Shown: piece after piece, positions 1 to 9,371 of the stretch
Position numbering within the stretch: position 1 is the first letter of the stretch
Layout of the letters: every line of letters begins with the position of its first letter
DNA from: Prevotella sp. UBA6447
GTDB taxonomy: Bacteria > Bacteroidota > Bacteroidia > Bacteroidales > Bacteroidaceae
Direction: 5' to 3'
Assembly: GCA_002437115.1 (NCBI GenBank)
Contig: DJOD01000042.1
Span: forward strand, 9,754 to 73,753
DNA length: 64,000 nt
Made by a program: the position numbers and the translations under genes
Notes under the pieces: generated by a model
What the model was told of the DNA's origin: nothing
Database searches by the model: none
What the model saw: the letters and a program-made list of their open reading frames with translations, nothing else

Positions 1-551
1 GACAGCCAACGTTATGCTTGGCCGACTTTGTCAGGCCGTTGTCAGCGGGCATCGCAGATAAGGTGGGAGCTTTCGCCACTACCGTAGAGGCAAGTATGGA
101 GCACGAGGGGCATACAGATGTCTACCAGCGTATGCTCACCCAAGTGCTGGCCGACAGGCTGGCCGAGGCTACAGCCGAGCTCATGCACTTGCAGGTGAGG
201 CGCAAATACTGGGGATATGCGCCAGATGAGCACTTGTCGATGCGTGACATACATGCTGAGCGTTACCAGGGAATACGCCCTGCAGTGGGCTACCCATCAT
301 TGCCCGATGCAAGTGTCAACTTTCTGCTGTCCGACCTTCTCGGCATGAAACAGATAGGTATACGCCTCACGGAGACGGGCATGATGCAGCCCCACGCATC
401 GGTGTCTGGTTTTATGTTTGCACATCCACAGGCACGATATTTCGATGTGGGAAAAATAGGAGAAGACCAATTGTGCGACTACTCGAAACGAAGAGGAATA
501 CCCGTAGAGCTGATGCGGCGATTTTTAGGTGGCAGTTTGATCAAATATTAA
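1..551 (+). CDS. metH: Methionine synthase (MetH), C-terminal activation domain, partial
   Basis: C-terminal part of cobalamin-dependent methionine synthase, cut by the left edge. The frame is open from base 3, so the TTG at 18 lies inside the gene and is not a start. This is the S-adenosylmethionine-binding reactivation domain, which with flavodoxin remethylates oxidised cob(II)alamin. It is recognised from the block AERYQGIRPAVGYP and the downstream LTETGMMQPHASVSG, the usual signature that ends near the C-terminus (residues about 80-130 of the visible part). The stop at 549-551 gives a normal family C-terminus. The homocysteine, folate and B12 domains must lie to the left of the window. 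The next gene begins 30 bases later on the same strand. The assignment of this domain is firm. Confidence 0.93.
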   Translation, partial: QPTLCLADFVRPLSAGIADKVGAFATTVEASMEHEGHTDVYQRMLTQVLADRLAEATAELMHLQVRRKYWGYAPDEHLSMRDIHAERYQGIRPAVGYPSLPDASVNFLLSDLLGMKQIGIRLTETGMMQPHASVSGFMFAHPQARYFDVGKIGEDQLCDYSKRRGIPVELMRRFLGGSLIKY

Positions 552-581
552 TATCCATCTCGCTTATTTCTGCAGTTTTTC

Positions 582-1745
582 ATGATAGCGCGACTCTTCA
601 TACCCATTATCTTGATCATCGTGTTGCCAGACCTTTATATAGATTGGTACCATTGGCGTCGTTGCCGCAACTATGGCCCATGGAGGCGCTTGTTGTGGTG
701 GGCACCTGCAACAGTGATGCTCGTTTATTCTGTGGCACTGGCAACGATCCGCAATTTTGTGCCCGGCGATTTGACGTGGGTCAATGTCTACATGGTACTT
801 ATGGGACTGCTGGTTGTCCCGAAAGCTCTTTTCATGGTGTGCTCAGGATTTGGGCACCTATGCTGTAGGCTGCTCGGTGGCCACAATAACTGGGGGAACC
901 TTTTGGCGTTGGTACTCATTGTTGGCAACTGGTATGTGCTTGTCTACGGATTTGCGATAGGATTCGAAAAGTTTGAGGTGAAGCGTGTGGATCTTTTTTT
1001 CGACAATCTTCCCCCTGCTTTTGATGGATACCGTATCGTGCAGTTTACCGATGCTCATGTGGGCACATTGGAAACAAGGAATGTGGGTTTGTTGAAACGC
1101 GATCTGGACAGCATCAACGCCCAGCAAGCTGACCTCATCGTCTTCACGGGCGACCTCCAAAACATCCGCCCTAAAGAGATTCAGCGTGTGCAAGGGTTGC
1201 TGGCATCGTTGCGAGCTCGAGATGGCGTAGTCTCCGTCTTGGGAAATCATGATTACAGTAAGTATGTGCACGAAGGTGCTGATATTGAAGCTGCCAACCG
1301 GATGGAGACCATTGCTCGTGAGCGACAATGCGGCTGGAGGGTGCTGCTCAACGAGCATATGGCTATCAGGCGTGGGCGCGACTCCATCATTGTGGCGGGT
1401 GAGCAAAACTACGGCGATCCAGACAGTGCCAATTTCCAAAAGACCATGCAAGGGGTAGGGCAGCACGCCTTCACTATCATGTTGCAGCACAACCCAGCCG
1501 CTTGGGACAAGACGATTGTACCTTCTGGCCGAGTGCCACTGACACTTAGCGGCCACACGCATGGTGGCCAGATGTCGGTTTTCGGCTGGCGCCCTACCTC
1601 TTGGATTTATGCGGAGGATTACGGACACTATAAAAAAGAGGGGAGCCAGCTTTATGTGTCGTCGGGCTTGGGTGGATTAGTGCCGTTCCGCTTTGGCATC
1701 TCGCCTGAAATAGTAGTTTTCACGTTACATAAAACCAAAAAATGA
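582..1745 (+). CDS. Membrane-anchored calcineurin-like metallophosphoesterase
   Basis: 387 residues. The N-terminal third is hydrophobic, with about four predicted membrane segments (roughly residues 3-20, 37-58, 68-90 and 107-127). A calcineurin-fold phosphoesterase domain follows. Its metal-binding motifs appear in order: DAHVG (about 157), GDLQN (about 190), GNHDY (about 220) and GHTHGGQ (about 325). This matches the YkuE-like family of membrane-tethered phosphohydrolases, whose substrates are often lipid-linked or unknown. The stop overlaps the start of the next gene (plsC) as ATGA, so the two are probably translationally coupled. That pairing hints at phospholipid metabolism, but this is inference. 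The fold is certain and the substrate is not. Confidence 0.88.
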   Translation: MIARLFIPIILIIVLPDLYIDWYHWRRCRNYGPWRRLLWWAPATVMLVYSVALATIRNFVPGDLTWVNVYMVLMGLLVVPKALFMVCSGFGHLCCRLLGGHNNWGNLLALVLIVGNWYVLVYGFAIGFEKFEVKRVDLFFDNLPPAFDGYRIVQFTDAHVGTLETRNVGLLKRDLDSINAQQADLIVFTGDLQNIRPKEIQRVQGLLASLRARDGVVSVLGNHDYSKYVHEGADIEAANRMETIARERQCGWRVLLNEHMAIRRGRDSIIVAGEQNYGDPDSANFQKTMQGVGQHAFTIMLQHNPAAWDKTIVPSGRVPLTLSGHTHGGQMSVFGWRPTSWIYAEDYGHYKKEGSQLYVSSGLGGLVPFRFGISPEIVVFTLHKTKK

Positions 1746-2500
1746 AATTCATCTATCGTATTTATCAGCTTTGTGTCGTGTTGCCTGTTTTTTTGCTGTC
1801 TTCCATCTTGACGGCTCTGACAACGGTTGTCGGATGCCTCGTTGGCAACGGCCACTTCTGGGGCTATTACCCAGGCAAGTATTGGTCGCGTCTATTGGTG
1901 CGCCTGCTGTTCCTGCCTGTCAAGGTTGAGGGGCGTGAGAACCTTCGTGAAGGACAGTCATATGTTTTTGTTTCCAACCATCAGGGTGCGTTTGACATCT
2001 TTCTGGTTTACGGTTTTCTGAACCGCAATTTCAAGTGGATGATGAAACGGTCGCTGCGCAAAGTTCCTTTCGTGGGTATGGCCTGCGAGTACGCGCATCA
2101 TATCTTTGTGGATCGCAGTGGTGTGTCGAAAATCAAGGCCACGTATGACGAGGCTCGCGAGGTGTTGCGCGACGGCATGTCGCTGGTGGTCTTCCCTGAG
2201 GGGGCGCGCACATTTACGGGGCACATGGGCAAGTTCCGACGGGGCCCCTTCATGCTTGCCGATGAGCTGCAGCTGCCTGTATGTCCGCTGACCATCAATG
2301 GGTCTTTTGATGTCATGCCGCGTACGCGTGACTGGCATTGGGTGCGATGGCATCCGCTTACGCTGACCATTCATAAGCCCATAGAGCAAAGAGGAAAGGG
2401 ACGTGAGTTTGAGAAGGAGATGGAGCAGGCATGCTACCAAGTCATCATGGATGGTCTGGTGCCCGAATACCAAGGGTATGTGGAGAATACAGACCAATGA
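1742..2500 (+). CDS. plsC: 1-acyl-sn-glycerol-3-phosphate acyltransferase
   Basis: 252 residues, PlsC/LPLAT family. It would transfer an acyl chain to lysophosphatidic acid to make phosphatidic acid at the inner membrane. The catalytic H(x)4D motif is seen as NHQGAFD (about residues 80-86), and the glycerol-phosphate-binding motif as FPEGART (about 151-157). A hydrophobic segment occupies residues about 8-30, as is usual in the family. The ATG overlaps the stop of the metallophosphoesterase by four bases. A terminator-like hairpin follows 20 bases after the stop, so this gene closes the transcription unit that may begin at metH. Confidence 0.9.
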   Translation: MKFIYRIYQLCVVLPVFLLSSILTALTTVVGCLVGNGHFWGYYPGKYWSRLLVRLLFLPVKVEGRENLREGQSYVFVSNHQGAFDIFLVYGFLNRNFKWMMKRSLRKVPFVGMACEYAHHIFVDRSGVSKIKATYDEAREVLRDGMSLVVFPEGARTFTGHMGKFRRGPFMLADELQLPVCPLTINGSFDVMPRTRDWHWVRWHPLTLTIHKPIEQRGKGREFEKEMEQACYQVIMDGLVPEYQGYVENTDQ

Positions 2501-2519
2501 TATGACATCTGTCTCAAGT

Positions 2520-2547
2520 GCCAATTAATTTGGGAATTGGCTTTTTT
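2520..2547 (+). terminator. Rho-independent terminator after plsC
   Basis: A 7-bp inverted repeat (GCCAATT / AATTGGC) with an 8-base loop is followed directly by six T residues. It lies 20 bases past the plsC stop and before the next promoter. Confidence 0.75.
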
Positions 2548-2559
2548 ATGCAAAAAAAA

Positions 2560-2591
2560 CTTGGTGCTTCCTCCATTATTTTATAATTTTG
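2560..2591 (+). promoter_or_regulatory. Bacteroidetes-type promoter for the glycosyltransferase-mfd pair
   Basis: The -7 element TAATTTTG is at 2584-2591. A -33 element CTTG (three of four matches to TTTG) is at 2560-2563, with 20 bases between. It directs the glycosyltransferase starting at 2646, leaving a leader of about 50 bases. Confidence 0.6.
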
Positions 2592-2645
2592 CATGAAAAG
2601 TGAGCCTCTTAGCGGACACTGTCACTCATAAACCTACTATTTGCT

Positions 2646-3395
2646 ATGCATGAAAGTGATTCGATAGTTATCATTCCCACATACAACGAGAAGGAGAACA
2701 TGGAGAAGATTGTTCGTGCTGTCTTCTCGTTGGACAAGTGCTTTCACATCCTGGTCATCGATGATGGCAGCCCTGATGGCACGGCTGACATTGTGAAACG
2801 TCTGATCCGTGACGAGTTCGCAGACCGGCTGTTCCTTGTGGAGCGTTCCGGCAAGCAAGGACTTGGCACGGCTTACATAACAGGCTTCAAGTGGGTCTTG
2901 GCGCGTAGCTATGAGTATGTCTTTGAGATGGATGCCGATTTTAGCCACAATCCTACCGACTTGCCTCGTCTTTACGCTGCCTGTCACGATGAAGGGGCTG
3001 ACGTTGCCGTTGGGTCCCGCTACATCACTGGCGTAAATGTGGTCAATTGGCCAATGGGGCGTGTGCTGATGAGTTATTTCGCGTCTCAATATGTGCGTCT
3101 CGTCACGGGCATTGACGTACATGACACCACTGCAGGCTTCGTGTGCTACCGTCGCCGCGTGCTTGAAACCATTGAGCTTGACAAAATCCGTTTCAAAGGC
3201 TACGCCTTCCAGATAGAGATGAAATACACCGCTTACCGCATCGGGTTTAAAATCAAGGAGGTGTCGGTAGTCTTCGTCAACCGCAAGGAAGGCACAAGCA
3301 AAATGAGTGGAGGAATTTTCAGTGAAGCGCTGTTTGGCGTGATGAGGCTCAGGCTTGATGGCTGGTTTCGCAACTATCCAAAGATTAGGAATTGA
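2646..3395 (+). CDS. Polyprenol monophosphomannose synthase-like glycosyltransferase (GT2)
   Basis: 249 residues, family 2 glycosyltransferase of the dolichol-phosphate mannose synthase type. Such enzymes move a sugar from a nucleotide sugar onto a polyprenyl phosphate at the cytoplasmic face of the membrane. Visible motifs are PTYNEKEN near the N-terminus, DDGSPDGTAD (about residues 39-48), the metal-binding EMDADFSHNP (about 95-104) and GSRYITG (about 123). There is no C-terminal GtrA-like membrane domain, so it resembles the soluble, membrane-associated subgroup. The TGA stop overlaps the TTG start of mfd, which couples the two. The sugar donor cannot be read from the sequence. Confidence 0.88.
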   Translation: MHESDSIVIIPTYNEKENMEKIVRAVFSLDKCFHILVIDDGSPDGTADIVKRLIRDEFADRLFLVERSGKQGLGTAYITGFKWVLARSYEYVFEMDADFSHNPTDLPRLYAACHDEGADVAVGSRYITGVNVVNWPMGRVLMSYFASQYVRLVTGIDVHDTTAGFVCYRRRVLETIELDKIRFKGYAFQIEMKYTAYRIGFKIKEVSVVFVNRKEGTSKMSGGIFSEALFGVMRLRLDGWFRNYPKIRN

Positions 3396-6300
3396 ACTTA
3401 CACGACATCCAGAAATTATATGGCACCTTGCCCCAGGCAGGTGCCATGCTCCATTCACTGGAAAACCAATCGGTGAAAGACGTTTTCCTGCAGGGGCTGT
3501 TGGCATCTTCCGCCCCATTGCTTTTTGGCGGAGTGGCTCAACGTTTGTGTCGCGACGTGGTGTTTGTGTTGCCTAATGCCGATGAGGCTGGCTATTTTTA
3601 CAATGACCTCAACGGGAAACCGGAAAGTGACACGCTTTCGCCAGTTGGGGATTCTTCAGAGCCCTACGATCCCTTGTTCTTCCCTTCGAGCTACCGTCGA
3701 GCCGTGAAATACGGGCAGCGTGATGCAGCCAATGGCATCCTGCGCACAGAGGTGCTGGCCAAGGTTGCCGCACGCAACACAACGGTTGCTGCCACACAGC
3801 CACAGGGCAGACCACCCTTGTTTATTGTTACCTATCCCGAAGCCTTGGCTGAGCTGGTGGTGTCGCAGACCCATCTTGATGAGCGGCGCATGTCTCTGAA
3901 GACAGGACAGACCATTGACATTACTGACTTGGAGCACCGTTTGCGCGACTTGGGCTTCAAGGAGGTCGATTATGTTTATGAGCCAGGACAGTTCGCAGTG
4001 CGTGGAAGCATCCTCGATGTTTACTCTTTTTCTTGCGAATTGCCTTTCCGTATCGATTTCTTTGGCGACGAGGTGGACACCATTCGCACGTTTTCTGTGG
4101 AAGACCAGTTGTCGAAAGATCGTAAGGACGAGGTGGAGGTTGTGCCAGAGTTGGCTGCGATGACCACAGAGAAGGTGCCTTTTTTGGAGTTTTTGCCTGC
4201 TGATGCGGTACTCGTCATGAAAGACATGGCTTTCGTGCGTGATACCATTGAGCGAATATACAACGAGGGCTTCTCCTCGCAAGCCTTTGCCGAGCGGTTG
4301 GAAGGAGCCACAGAGATGGAGCAAGAGCAGATACGTCGCGACATGACGCGTGAGATGAACCTTTGCACGTCGGCACGCTTCTTGCGTGATGCCGACCGCT
4401 TCCAGCACGTCTTTTTCGGCCCGTCGGTGGTGGTCAACCCATCCCATCCTGAGACGAAGGCCCCGTTGGCGCGCCAAAAAAGTGTGAGCATCCTCTTTCA
4501 TGCCACTCCGCAACCCCTGTTCCACAAGAACTTTGAGCTTCTCAGCCAAGCCCTTGACGACTATCTTCTCCAAGGGTATAGGATATTTATACTGGCCGAC
4601 AGCGCCAAACAACAGGAACGTCTCAAGGACATCTTCGATGAGGCAGGCGCTGACCCGGAACGTTCGGCCTCCAACGCGCAGCGGTCGCGCATCTCTTTCA
4701 CTCCTGTCGACAAGACTGTGCACGAGGGATTTTCCGACAGAGACCTGCGTGCTTGTTTCTTTACCGACCACCAGATTTTCGACCGTTTCCACAAGTATAG
4801 CCTCAAGTCGGACGGTGCGCGCGCAGGAAAGATGGCTCTCACGATGAAGGAGCTCCAAGAGATGGAGCCAGGTGACTACATCGTACACGTGGACCTTGGC
4901 ATAGGTAAGTTTGGGGGGTTGGTGCGCGTCCCCACGCCCGATGGCACTTACCAAGAGGTCATTCGTATCATTTACCAGAACAACGACAAGGTGGACGTGT
5001 CGATACATTCCCTCTACAAGATATCCAAGTACCGGCGCAGTGACACGGGTGAGCCGCCGCGCCTAAGCACGCTGGGCACGGGAGCCTGGGAGCGCCTGAA
5101 GGAGAAGACCAAGAAGAAAATCAAGGACATTGCGCGCGACTTGATACGTCTCTACGCCAAGCGCCGCCATGAGAAAGGTTATGCCTTCTCGCCCGACAAC
5201 TTCATGCAGCATGAGCTGGAAGCCAGTTTCCTCTATGAGGACACGCCCGACCAGCTCCGCACAACGCAAGAGGTGAAGGCCGACATGGAACGTGCGCAGC
5301 CCATGGATCGTCTGGTCTGTGGCGACGTGGGGTTTGGCAAGACCGAGATTGCCGTGCGCGCGGCGTTCAAGGCAGCCTGCGATTCGAAGCAGGTTGCGGT
5401 GCTTGTTCCCACGACGGTGTTGGCCTACCAGCATTACCAGACCTTCCGCTCGCGCCTGAAGGATTTTCCCGTCAGGGTCGATTACCTGTCGCGGGCGCGC
5501 TCGGCCAAGCAAACCAAGCAGGTGCTGGCCGACCTGGAGTCTGGCAAGGTGGATATCGTTGTGGGTACTCACAAGTTGTTGGGGAAAAGTGTCAAGTGGC
5601 ATGACCTGGGCTTGCTCATCATCGATGAGGAGCAGAAGTTTGGTGTCTCCACCAAGGAGAGGTTGCGCAAGCTGAAGACCAACATCGACACCCTAACCAT
5701 GTCGGCCACACCTATCCCCCGCACATTGCAGTTCTCCCTCATGGGTGCTCGCGACATGAGCATCATTCGCACGCCGCCGCCCAACCGTTATCCAATCCAA
5801 ACGGAACTCTGCACCTTTGACGGAAATGTCATCGCTGATGCCATCAACTTTGAGATGAGCCGCAATGGCCAGGTCTACTTTGTGAGCGACCGCATAGCGG
5901 GTTTGCAGCACATTGCCGAAATCATCCACAAGTATGTGCCCGACGCCCGTGTGGCGATAGGCCACGGCCAGATGCCTCCCGAGAAGTTGGAGGAAATCAT
6001 CATGGGCTTTATCAATTACGATTACGACGTGCTTCTTTCCACCACTATTGTGGAGAACGGCATTGACATATCCAATGCCAACACCATCATCATCAACGAT
6101 GCCCATCATTTTGGCCTCTCCGACCTGCACCAAATGCGTGGACGAGTGGGGCGGAGCAACCGCAAGGCGTTCTGTTACCTCATGGCACCGCCCCGCAGTG
6201 TGCTCACACCCGAGGCTCGTCGTCGTCTCGAAGCCCTGGAAACCTTCTCTGAGCTCGGAAGCGGTTTTAACCTTGCCATGCAGGACCTTGACATCCGTGG

Positions 6301-6928
6301 TGCAGGAAACCTGCTGGGGGCAGAGCAGAGTGGTTTTATGGAAGACCTGGGCTATGAGACTTATCAGAAGATTCTCAACCAGGCCGTGACGGAGCTGAAG
6401 AATGACGAGTTCTCTGACCTTTACGCCCAAGACATTGCGCAGGGCAAAGATGTCTCGGGCGACGAGTTTGTGGAAGACTGCGCCGTTGACAGCGACTTGC
6501 AAATGTATTTCCCTGAGACTTATGTGCCGGGCAGTTCAGAACGCATGTTGCTCTACCGTGAGCTCGACAACATCGATCGCGACGAGGCTCTCGACGCTTA
6601 CCGCAAGCGGTTGGAAGACCGTTTCGGTCCGGTGCCTCACGAGGGCGAGGAGCTGATGCAGGTGGTGACATTGCGACGCGTGGGCAAGCGGCTGGGTTGC
6701 GAGAAGATTGTGTTACGCCATGGCCTTATGAACCTCCAGTTTGTCTCCCAGCAAGACAGCCCGTTCTATCAGAGCAAGGCCTTTGGGCGCATCATTCGTT
6801 ACGTCATGGCCAATCCGCGCCGTTGCCAATTCAAGGATTCGCACGGACATCGCCTCATCCAGGTGAAGGATGTGCTGTCCGTGGCCGAAGCCGTGGCTGT
6901 GCTTCACCAAATGGAAAAACAAGAATAA
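3392..6928 (+). CDS. mfd: Transcription-repair coupling factor Mfd
   Basis: 1178 residues, normal family length. Mfd pushes stalled RNA polymerase off damaged template and recruits UvrA. Domains in order: UvrB-like N-terminal region; CarD-like RNA-polymerase-interaction domain (GDYIVHVDLGIG, about residue 494); superfamily 2 translocase with Walker A GDVGFGKTE (about 643), DEEQ Walker B (about 744), SATPIPRT and motif VI QMRGRVGRSNR (about 914); and the TRCF C-terminal domain. The start is TTG at 3392, overlapping the previous stop as TTGA. It is preferred to an internal ATG because residues NLHDIQKLYGTLPQ fit the normal N-terminus. A 9-bp hairpin follows at 6934-6964. Confidence 0.97.
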   Translation: MNLHDIQKLYGTLPQAGAMLHSLENQSVKDVFLQGLLASSAPLLFGGVAQRLCRDVVFVLPNADEAGYFYNDLNGKPESDTLSPVGDSSEPYDPLFFPSSYRRAVKYGQRDAANGILRTEVLAKVAARNTTVAATQPQGRPPLFIVTYPEALAELVVSQTHLDERRMSLKTGQTIDITDLEHRLRDLGFKEVDYVYEPGQFAVRGSILDVYSFSCELPFRIDFFGDEVDTIRTFSVEDQLSKDRKDEVEVVPELAAMTTEKVPFLEFLPADAVLVMKDMAFVRDTIERIYNEGFSSQAFAERLEGATEMEQEQIRRDMTREMNLCTSARFLRDADRFQHVFFGPSVVVNPSHPETKAPLARQKSVSILFHATPQPLFHKNFELLSQALDDYLLQGYRIFILADSAKQQERLKDIFDEAGADPERSASNAQRSRISFTPVDKTVHEGFSDRDLRACFFTDHQIFDRFHKYSLKSDGARAGKMALTMKELQEMEPGDYIVHVDLGIGKFGGLVRVPTPDGTYQEVIRIIYQNNDKVDVSIHSLYKISKYRRSDTGEPPRLSTLGTGAWERLKEKTKKKIKDIARDLIRLYAKRRHEKGYAFSPDNFMQHELEASFLYEDTPDQLRTTQEVKADMERAQPMDRLVCGDVGFGKTEIAVRAAFKAACDSKQVAVLVPTTVLAYQHYQTFRSRLKDFPVRVDYLSRARSAKQTKQVLADLESGKVDIVVGTHKLLGKSVKWHDLGLLIIDEEQKFGVSTKERLRKLKTNIDTLTMSATPIPRTLQFSLMGARDMSIIRTPPPNRYPIQTELCTFDGNVIADAINFEMSRNGQVYFVSDRIAGLQHIAEIIHKYVPDARVAIGHGQMPPEKLEEIIMGFINYDYDVLLSTTIVENGIDISNANTIIINDAHHFGLSDLHQMRGRVGRSNRKAFCYLMAPPRSVLTPEARRRLEALETFSELGSGFNLAMQDLDIRGAGNLLGAEQSGFMEDLGYETYQKILNQAVTELKNDEFSDLYAQDIAQGKDVSGDEFVEDCAVDSDLQMYFPETYVPGSSERMLLYRELDNIDRDEALDAYRKRLEDRFGPVPHEGEELMQVVTLRRVGKRLGCEKIVLRHGLMNLQFVSQQDSPFYQSKAFGRIIRYVMANPRRCQFKDSHGHRLIQVKDVLSVAEAVAVLHQMEKQE

Positions 6929-6933
6929 TACTT

Positions 6934-6964
6934 AGGCCCTGTGGTCACCGTGATCGCAGGGCCT
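6934..6964 (+). terminator. Hairpin between mfd and the symporter
   Basis: AGGCCCTG pairs with CAGGGCCT around a 15-base loop that itself contains a short TCAC/GTGA repeat. No clear T-run follows, so it could be a partial terminator or an attenuating structure in the symporter leader. Confidence 0.45.
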
Positions 6965-6982
6965 TGTAGATTACACATCGTT

Positions 6983-8407
6983 ATGGACATTCTTCTGACC
7001 GTCATCCTTTATTTTTGCACCTTGTTCGCTGTGAGTCGTTTCACTACTCGCCGCCCAAACAACGAAGCTTTCTATCGTGCCAACCGCCGTTCGCCTTGGT
7101 ATATGGTGGCGTTTGGCATGGTGGGCGCGTCTATCTCAGGCGTTACCTTCGTATCGGTGCCTGGCATGGTGATGAAGACGCAGATGACTTATCTGCAAAC
7201 ATGCCTGGGGTTCATCCTGGGTTATTTTGCCGTGGCGTTTCTACTGTTGCCCGTCTACTACAAGCTCAACCTAACCACCATCTACACTTACTTGGGGCAG
7301 CGTCTTGGGAGACTGTCTTACAAGACTGGTGCTTGGTTCTTCCTTGTTTCGAAGATGACGGGTGCCGCCGTGCGTTTTTATGTGGTGTGCATCATTATTC
7401 AGCGCTTTGTGCTCGACGATTATAGCGTGCCCTTTCCCCTGACAGTGGTCGCCATGGTAGCCCTCATTTGGCTTTACACGCGTCGAGGCGGTGTGAAAAC
7501 GCTGGTGTGGACTGACACGTTCCAGACCACTTGTATGTTTGTAGCCCTGCTGCTCATCATCATCCATGTGGTTGGAGCGTTGGGCATGACGGTGCCCGAG
7601 GCTCTTAGTGCAGTGGCTGCCGACAGCCATTCACGCATGTTCGTGTTCGACGACTGGGTGTCGAAGCAAAACTTCTGGAAGCAGTTTCTCAGTGGTGTGT
7701 TCATTGTGATTGTGATGACGGGTCTCGACCAGGACATGATGCAGAAAAACCTGACGTGCAAGACCTTGCGCGAGGCGCAGAAAGACATGTGCAGCTATGG
7801 CTTTGCCTTTGTGCCGGCCAACCTGCTCTTCATGTTCCTGGGCGTGCTGCTGCTGATGTTGGCACAGCGCCAGGGGGTGGCGTTGCCTCAGGTGGGCGAT
7901 GAGCTGTTGCCCCTGTTTGCCGCAACGGGACGGTTGGGCGCTGCCGTGGTGGTGCTCTTCACGATAGGCATTGTGGCTGCGTCGTTCAGCAGTGCCGACT
8001 CGGCCCTGACTTCGCTCACCACCAGTTTTTGTGTCGATATCTGCGGTCGCCACGACGATGAGCGGCTCCGCAAACGGGCACATGTTGGCATAGCGGTGGC
8101 TTTCGTGTTGTTCATTTTGGCTTTCCGCGCCATCAACTCCACCAGCGTCATTGATGCCATCTACATCCTTTGTTCCTATACCTACGGCCCGTTGCTGGGT
8201 CTTTTTGCTTATGGGTTGTTCACGAAAAGAGGCGTCAACGACCGGGTTGTGCCCTATGTCGCTGTCGCCTCTCCAATGGTGTGTTATGTGCTCAATGATG
8301 TTGTTGCCCGTCATACGGGCTATCAGTTTGGCTATGAGCTGTTGATGCTCAACGGTGCGCTGACCTTCTTGGGATTATGGATGAGCCAGCGGTGCAAGAC
8401 CCGCTGA
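6983..8407 (+). CDS. Sodium:solute symporter family transporter
   Basis: 474 residues from the ATG at 6983. An upstream GTG at 6941 would add 14 residues that fall in the mfd terminator hairpin and look non-coding. The protein is almost entirely hydrophobic, with about 13 membrane spans. It has the SSS-family pattern, including GMVGASISGVTFVSVPG in the early spans (unwound helix of the LeuT fold) and FSSADSALTSLTTSF near residue 340, where the family's sodium-site serines lie. The substrate (sugar, amino acid, sialic acid or other) cannot be read from sequence. It ends nine bases from the convergent trxB, leaving no room for a separate terminator. Confidence 0.88.
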   Translation: MDILLTVILYFCTLFAVSRFTTRRPNNEAFYRANRRSPWYMVAFGMVGASISGVTFVSVPGMVMKTQMTYLQTCLGFILGYFAVAFLLLPVYYKLNLTTIYTYLGQRLGRLSYKTGAWFFLVSKMTGAAVRFYVVCIIIQRFVLDDYSVPFPLTVVAMVALIWLYTRRGGVKTLVWTDTFQTTCMFVALLLIIIHVVGALGMTVPEALSAVAADSHSRMFVFDDWVSKQNFWKQFLSGVFIVIVMTGLDQDMMQKNLTCKTLREAQKDMCSYGFAFVPANLLFMFLGVLLLMLAQRQGVALPQVGDELLPLFAATGRLGAAVVVLFTIGIVAASFSSADSALTSLTTSFCVDICGRHDDERLRKRAHVGIAVAFVLFILAFRAINSTSVIDAIYILCSYTYGPLLGLFAYGLFTKRGVNDRVVPYVAVASPMVCYVLNDVVARHTGYQFGYELLMLNGALTFLGLWMSQRCKTR

Positions 8408-8416
8408 CCGCCCTGG

Positions 8417-9346
8417 CTATCGGTTGAGAAACCACTCAGCCTCCAGGGCAGCCTTGCAGCCCGAGCCAGCGGCCACGATGGCCTGTCGGTAGGATGGATC
8501 GGCGCAGTCGCCCGCCGCGAAGACTCCTGCCACGCTGGTGCGTGGCGAAGCCCCTTGTGTCTTGATGTAGCCCACCTCGTCCATGTCGAGTTTGCCGCGG
8601 AAGATGTCGGTGTTGGGCTTGTGGCCAATGGCCAGGAAGAAACCGTCGATAGGCAGGTCGTAACGCTTCTCGTCGGCTTCGCCCTTGCGCCACACCACAT
8701 GGGCTCCCTCCACGCCGTTGTCGCCATAAAGCCCCACGGCGTTGGTCTCATAGAGCAGTTCAATCTTCGGGTTGTCCTCCACGCGCTTGCGCATGATGTC
8801 GGAGGCGCGCAGGTAGGGCTTGCGCACAATCATATACACTTTTTTGCACAGTCCGGCCAGGTATGTGGCCTCTTCGCAGGCTGTGTCGCCGCCGCCCACG
8901 ACAGCCACGATCTTCTTGCGGTAGAAGAACCCGTCGCAGGTGGCACAGGCCGACACGCCCTGCCCGTTGTATTTCTGTTCGTCGGCCAGTCCCAGGTATT
9001 TGGCAGAGGCACCCGTGGCAATGATAATGGTGTCGGCTTCCACTTGGTCGCCACGGTCGGTGGTGACCACATAGGGGCGCTTCGTCAAGTCCACGTCGGT
9101 GACGATTCCGTCGCGTATGTCGGCGCCGAAGCGCTCTGCCTGTTGCCTGATTTCCATCATCATCTGGTTGGCGTCAATGCCCTCGGGGTACCCCGGGAAG
9201 TTTTCTACGATGGTGGTCTGCGTCAGCTGGCCGCCTGTCTGCAATCCGCAATACTCGATGGGGCAGAGATTGGCTCTTCCGGCATAGATGGCAGCTGTGT
9301 AACCGGCCGGGCCGCTGCCGATGATGATACACTTGGTGTGTTCCAT
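8417..9346 (-). CDS. trxB: Thioredoxin-disulfide reductase
   Basis: 309 residues. A flavoprotein that uses NADPH to reduce thioredoxin in the cytoplasm. FAD-binding GSGPAGYTAA is at residues 10-19, the redox-active pair CATC at 134-137, and the NADPH-binding GGGDTACEEA at 151-160. The C-terminal FAGDCADPSYRQ motif closes the FAD site. Length and motif spacing are those of the low-molecular-weight bacterial enzyme. It lies 25 bases downstream of a glutathione-peroxidase-family gene on the same strand. This suggests one operon in which TrxB, through thioredoxin, supplies electrons to that peroxidase. Confidence 0.96.
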   Translation of the reverse strand: MEHTKCIIIGSGPAGYTAAIYAGRANLCPIEYCGLQTGGQLTQTTIVENFPGYPEGIDANQMMMEIRQQAERFGADIRDGIVTDVDLTKRPYVVTTDRGDQVEADTIIIATGASAKYLGLADEQKYNGQGVSACATCDGFFYRKKIVAVVGGGDTACEEATYLAGLCKKVYMIVRKPYLRASDIMRKRVEDNPKIELLYETNAVGLYGDNGVEGAHVVWRKGEADEKRYDLPIDGFFLAIGHKPNTDIFRGKLDMDEVGYIKTQGASPRTSVAGVFAAGDCADPSYRQAIVAAGSGCKAALEAEWFLNR

Positions 9347-9371
9347 GTTCTTGATGGTTAGGGGATGGGGG

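Noticed and set aside
3656..5008. 450-codon minus-strand frame inside mfd
   Set aside because: Shadow of mfd, whose complete set of domains and motifs is on the plus strand.
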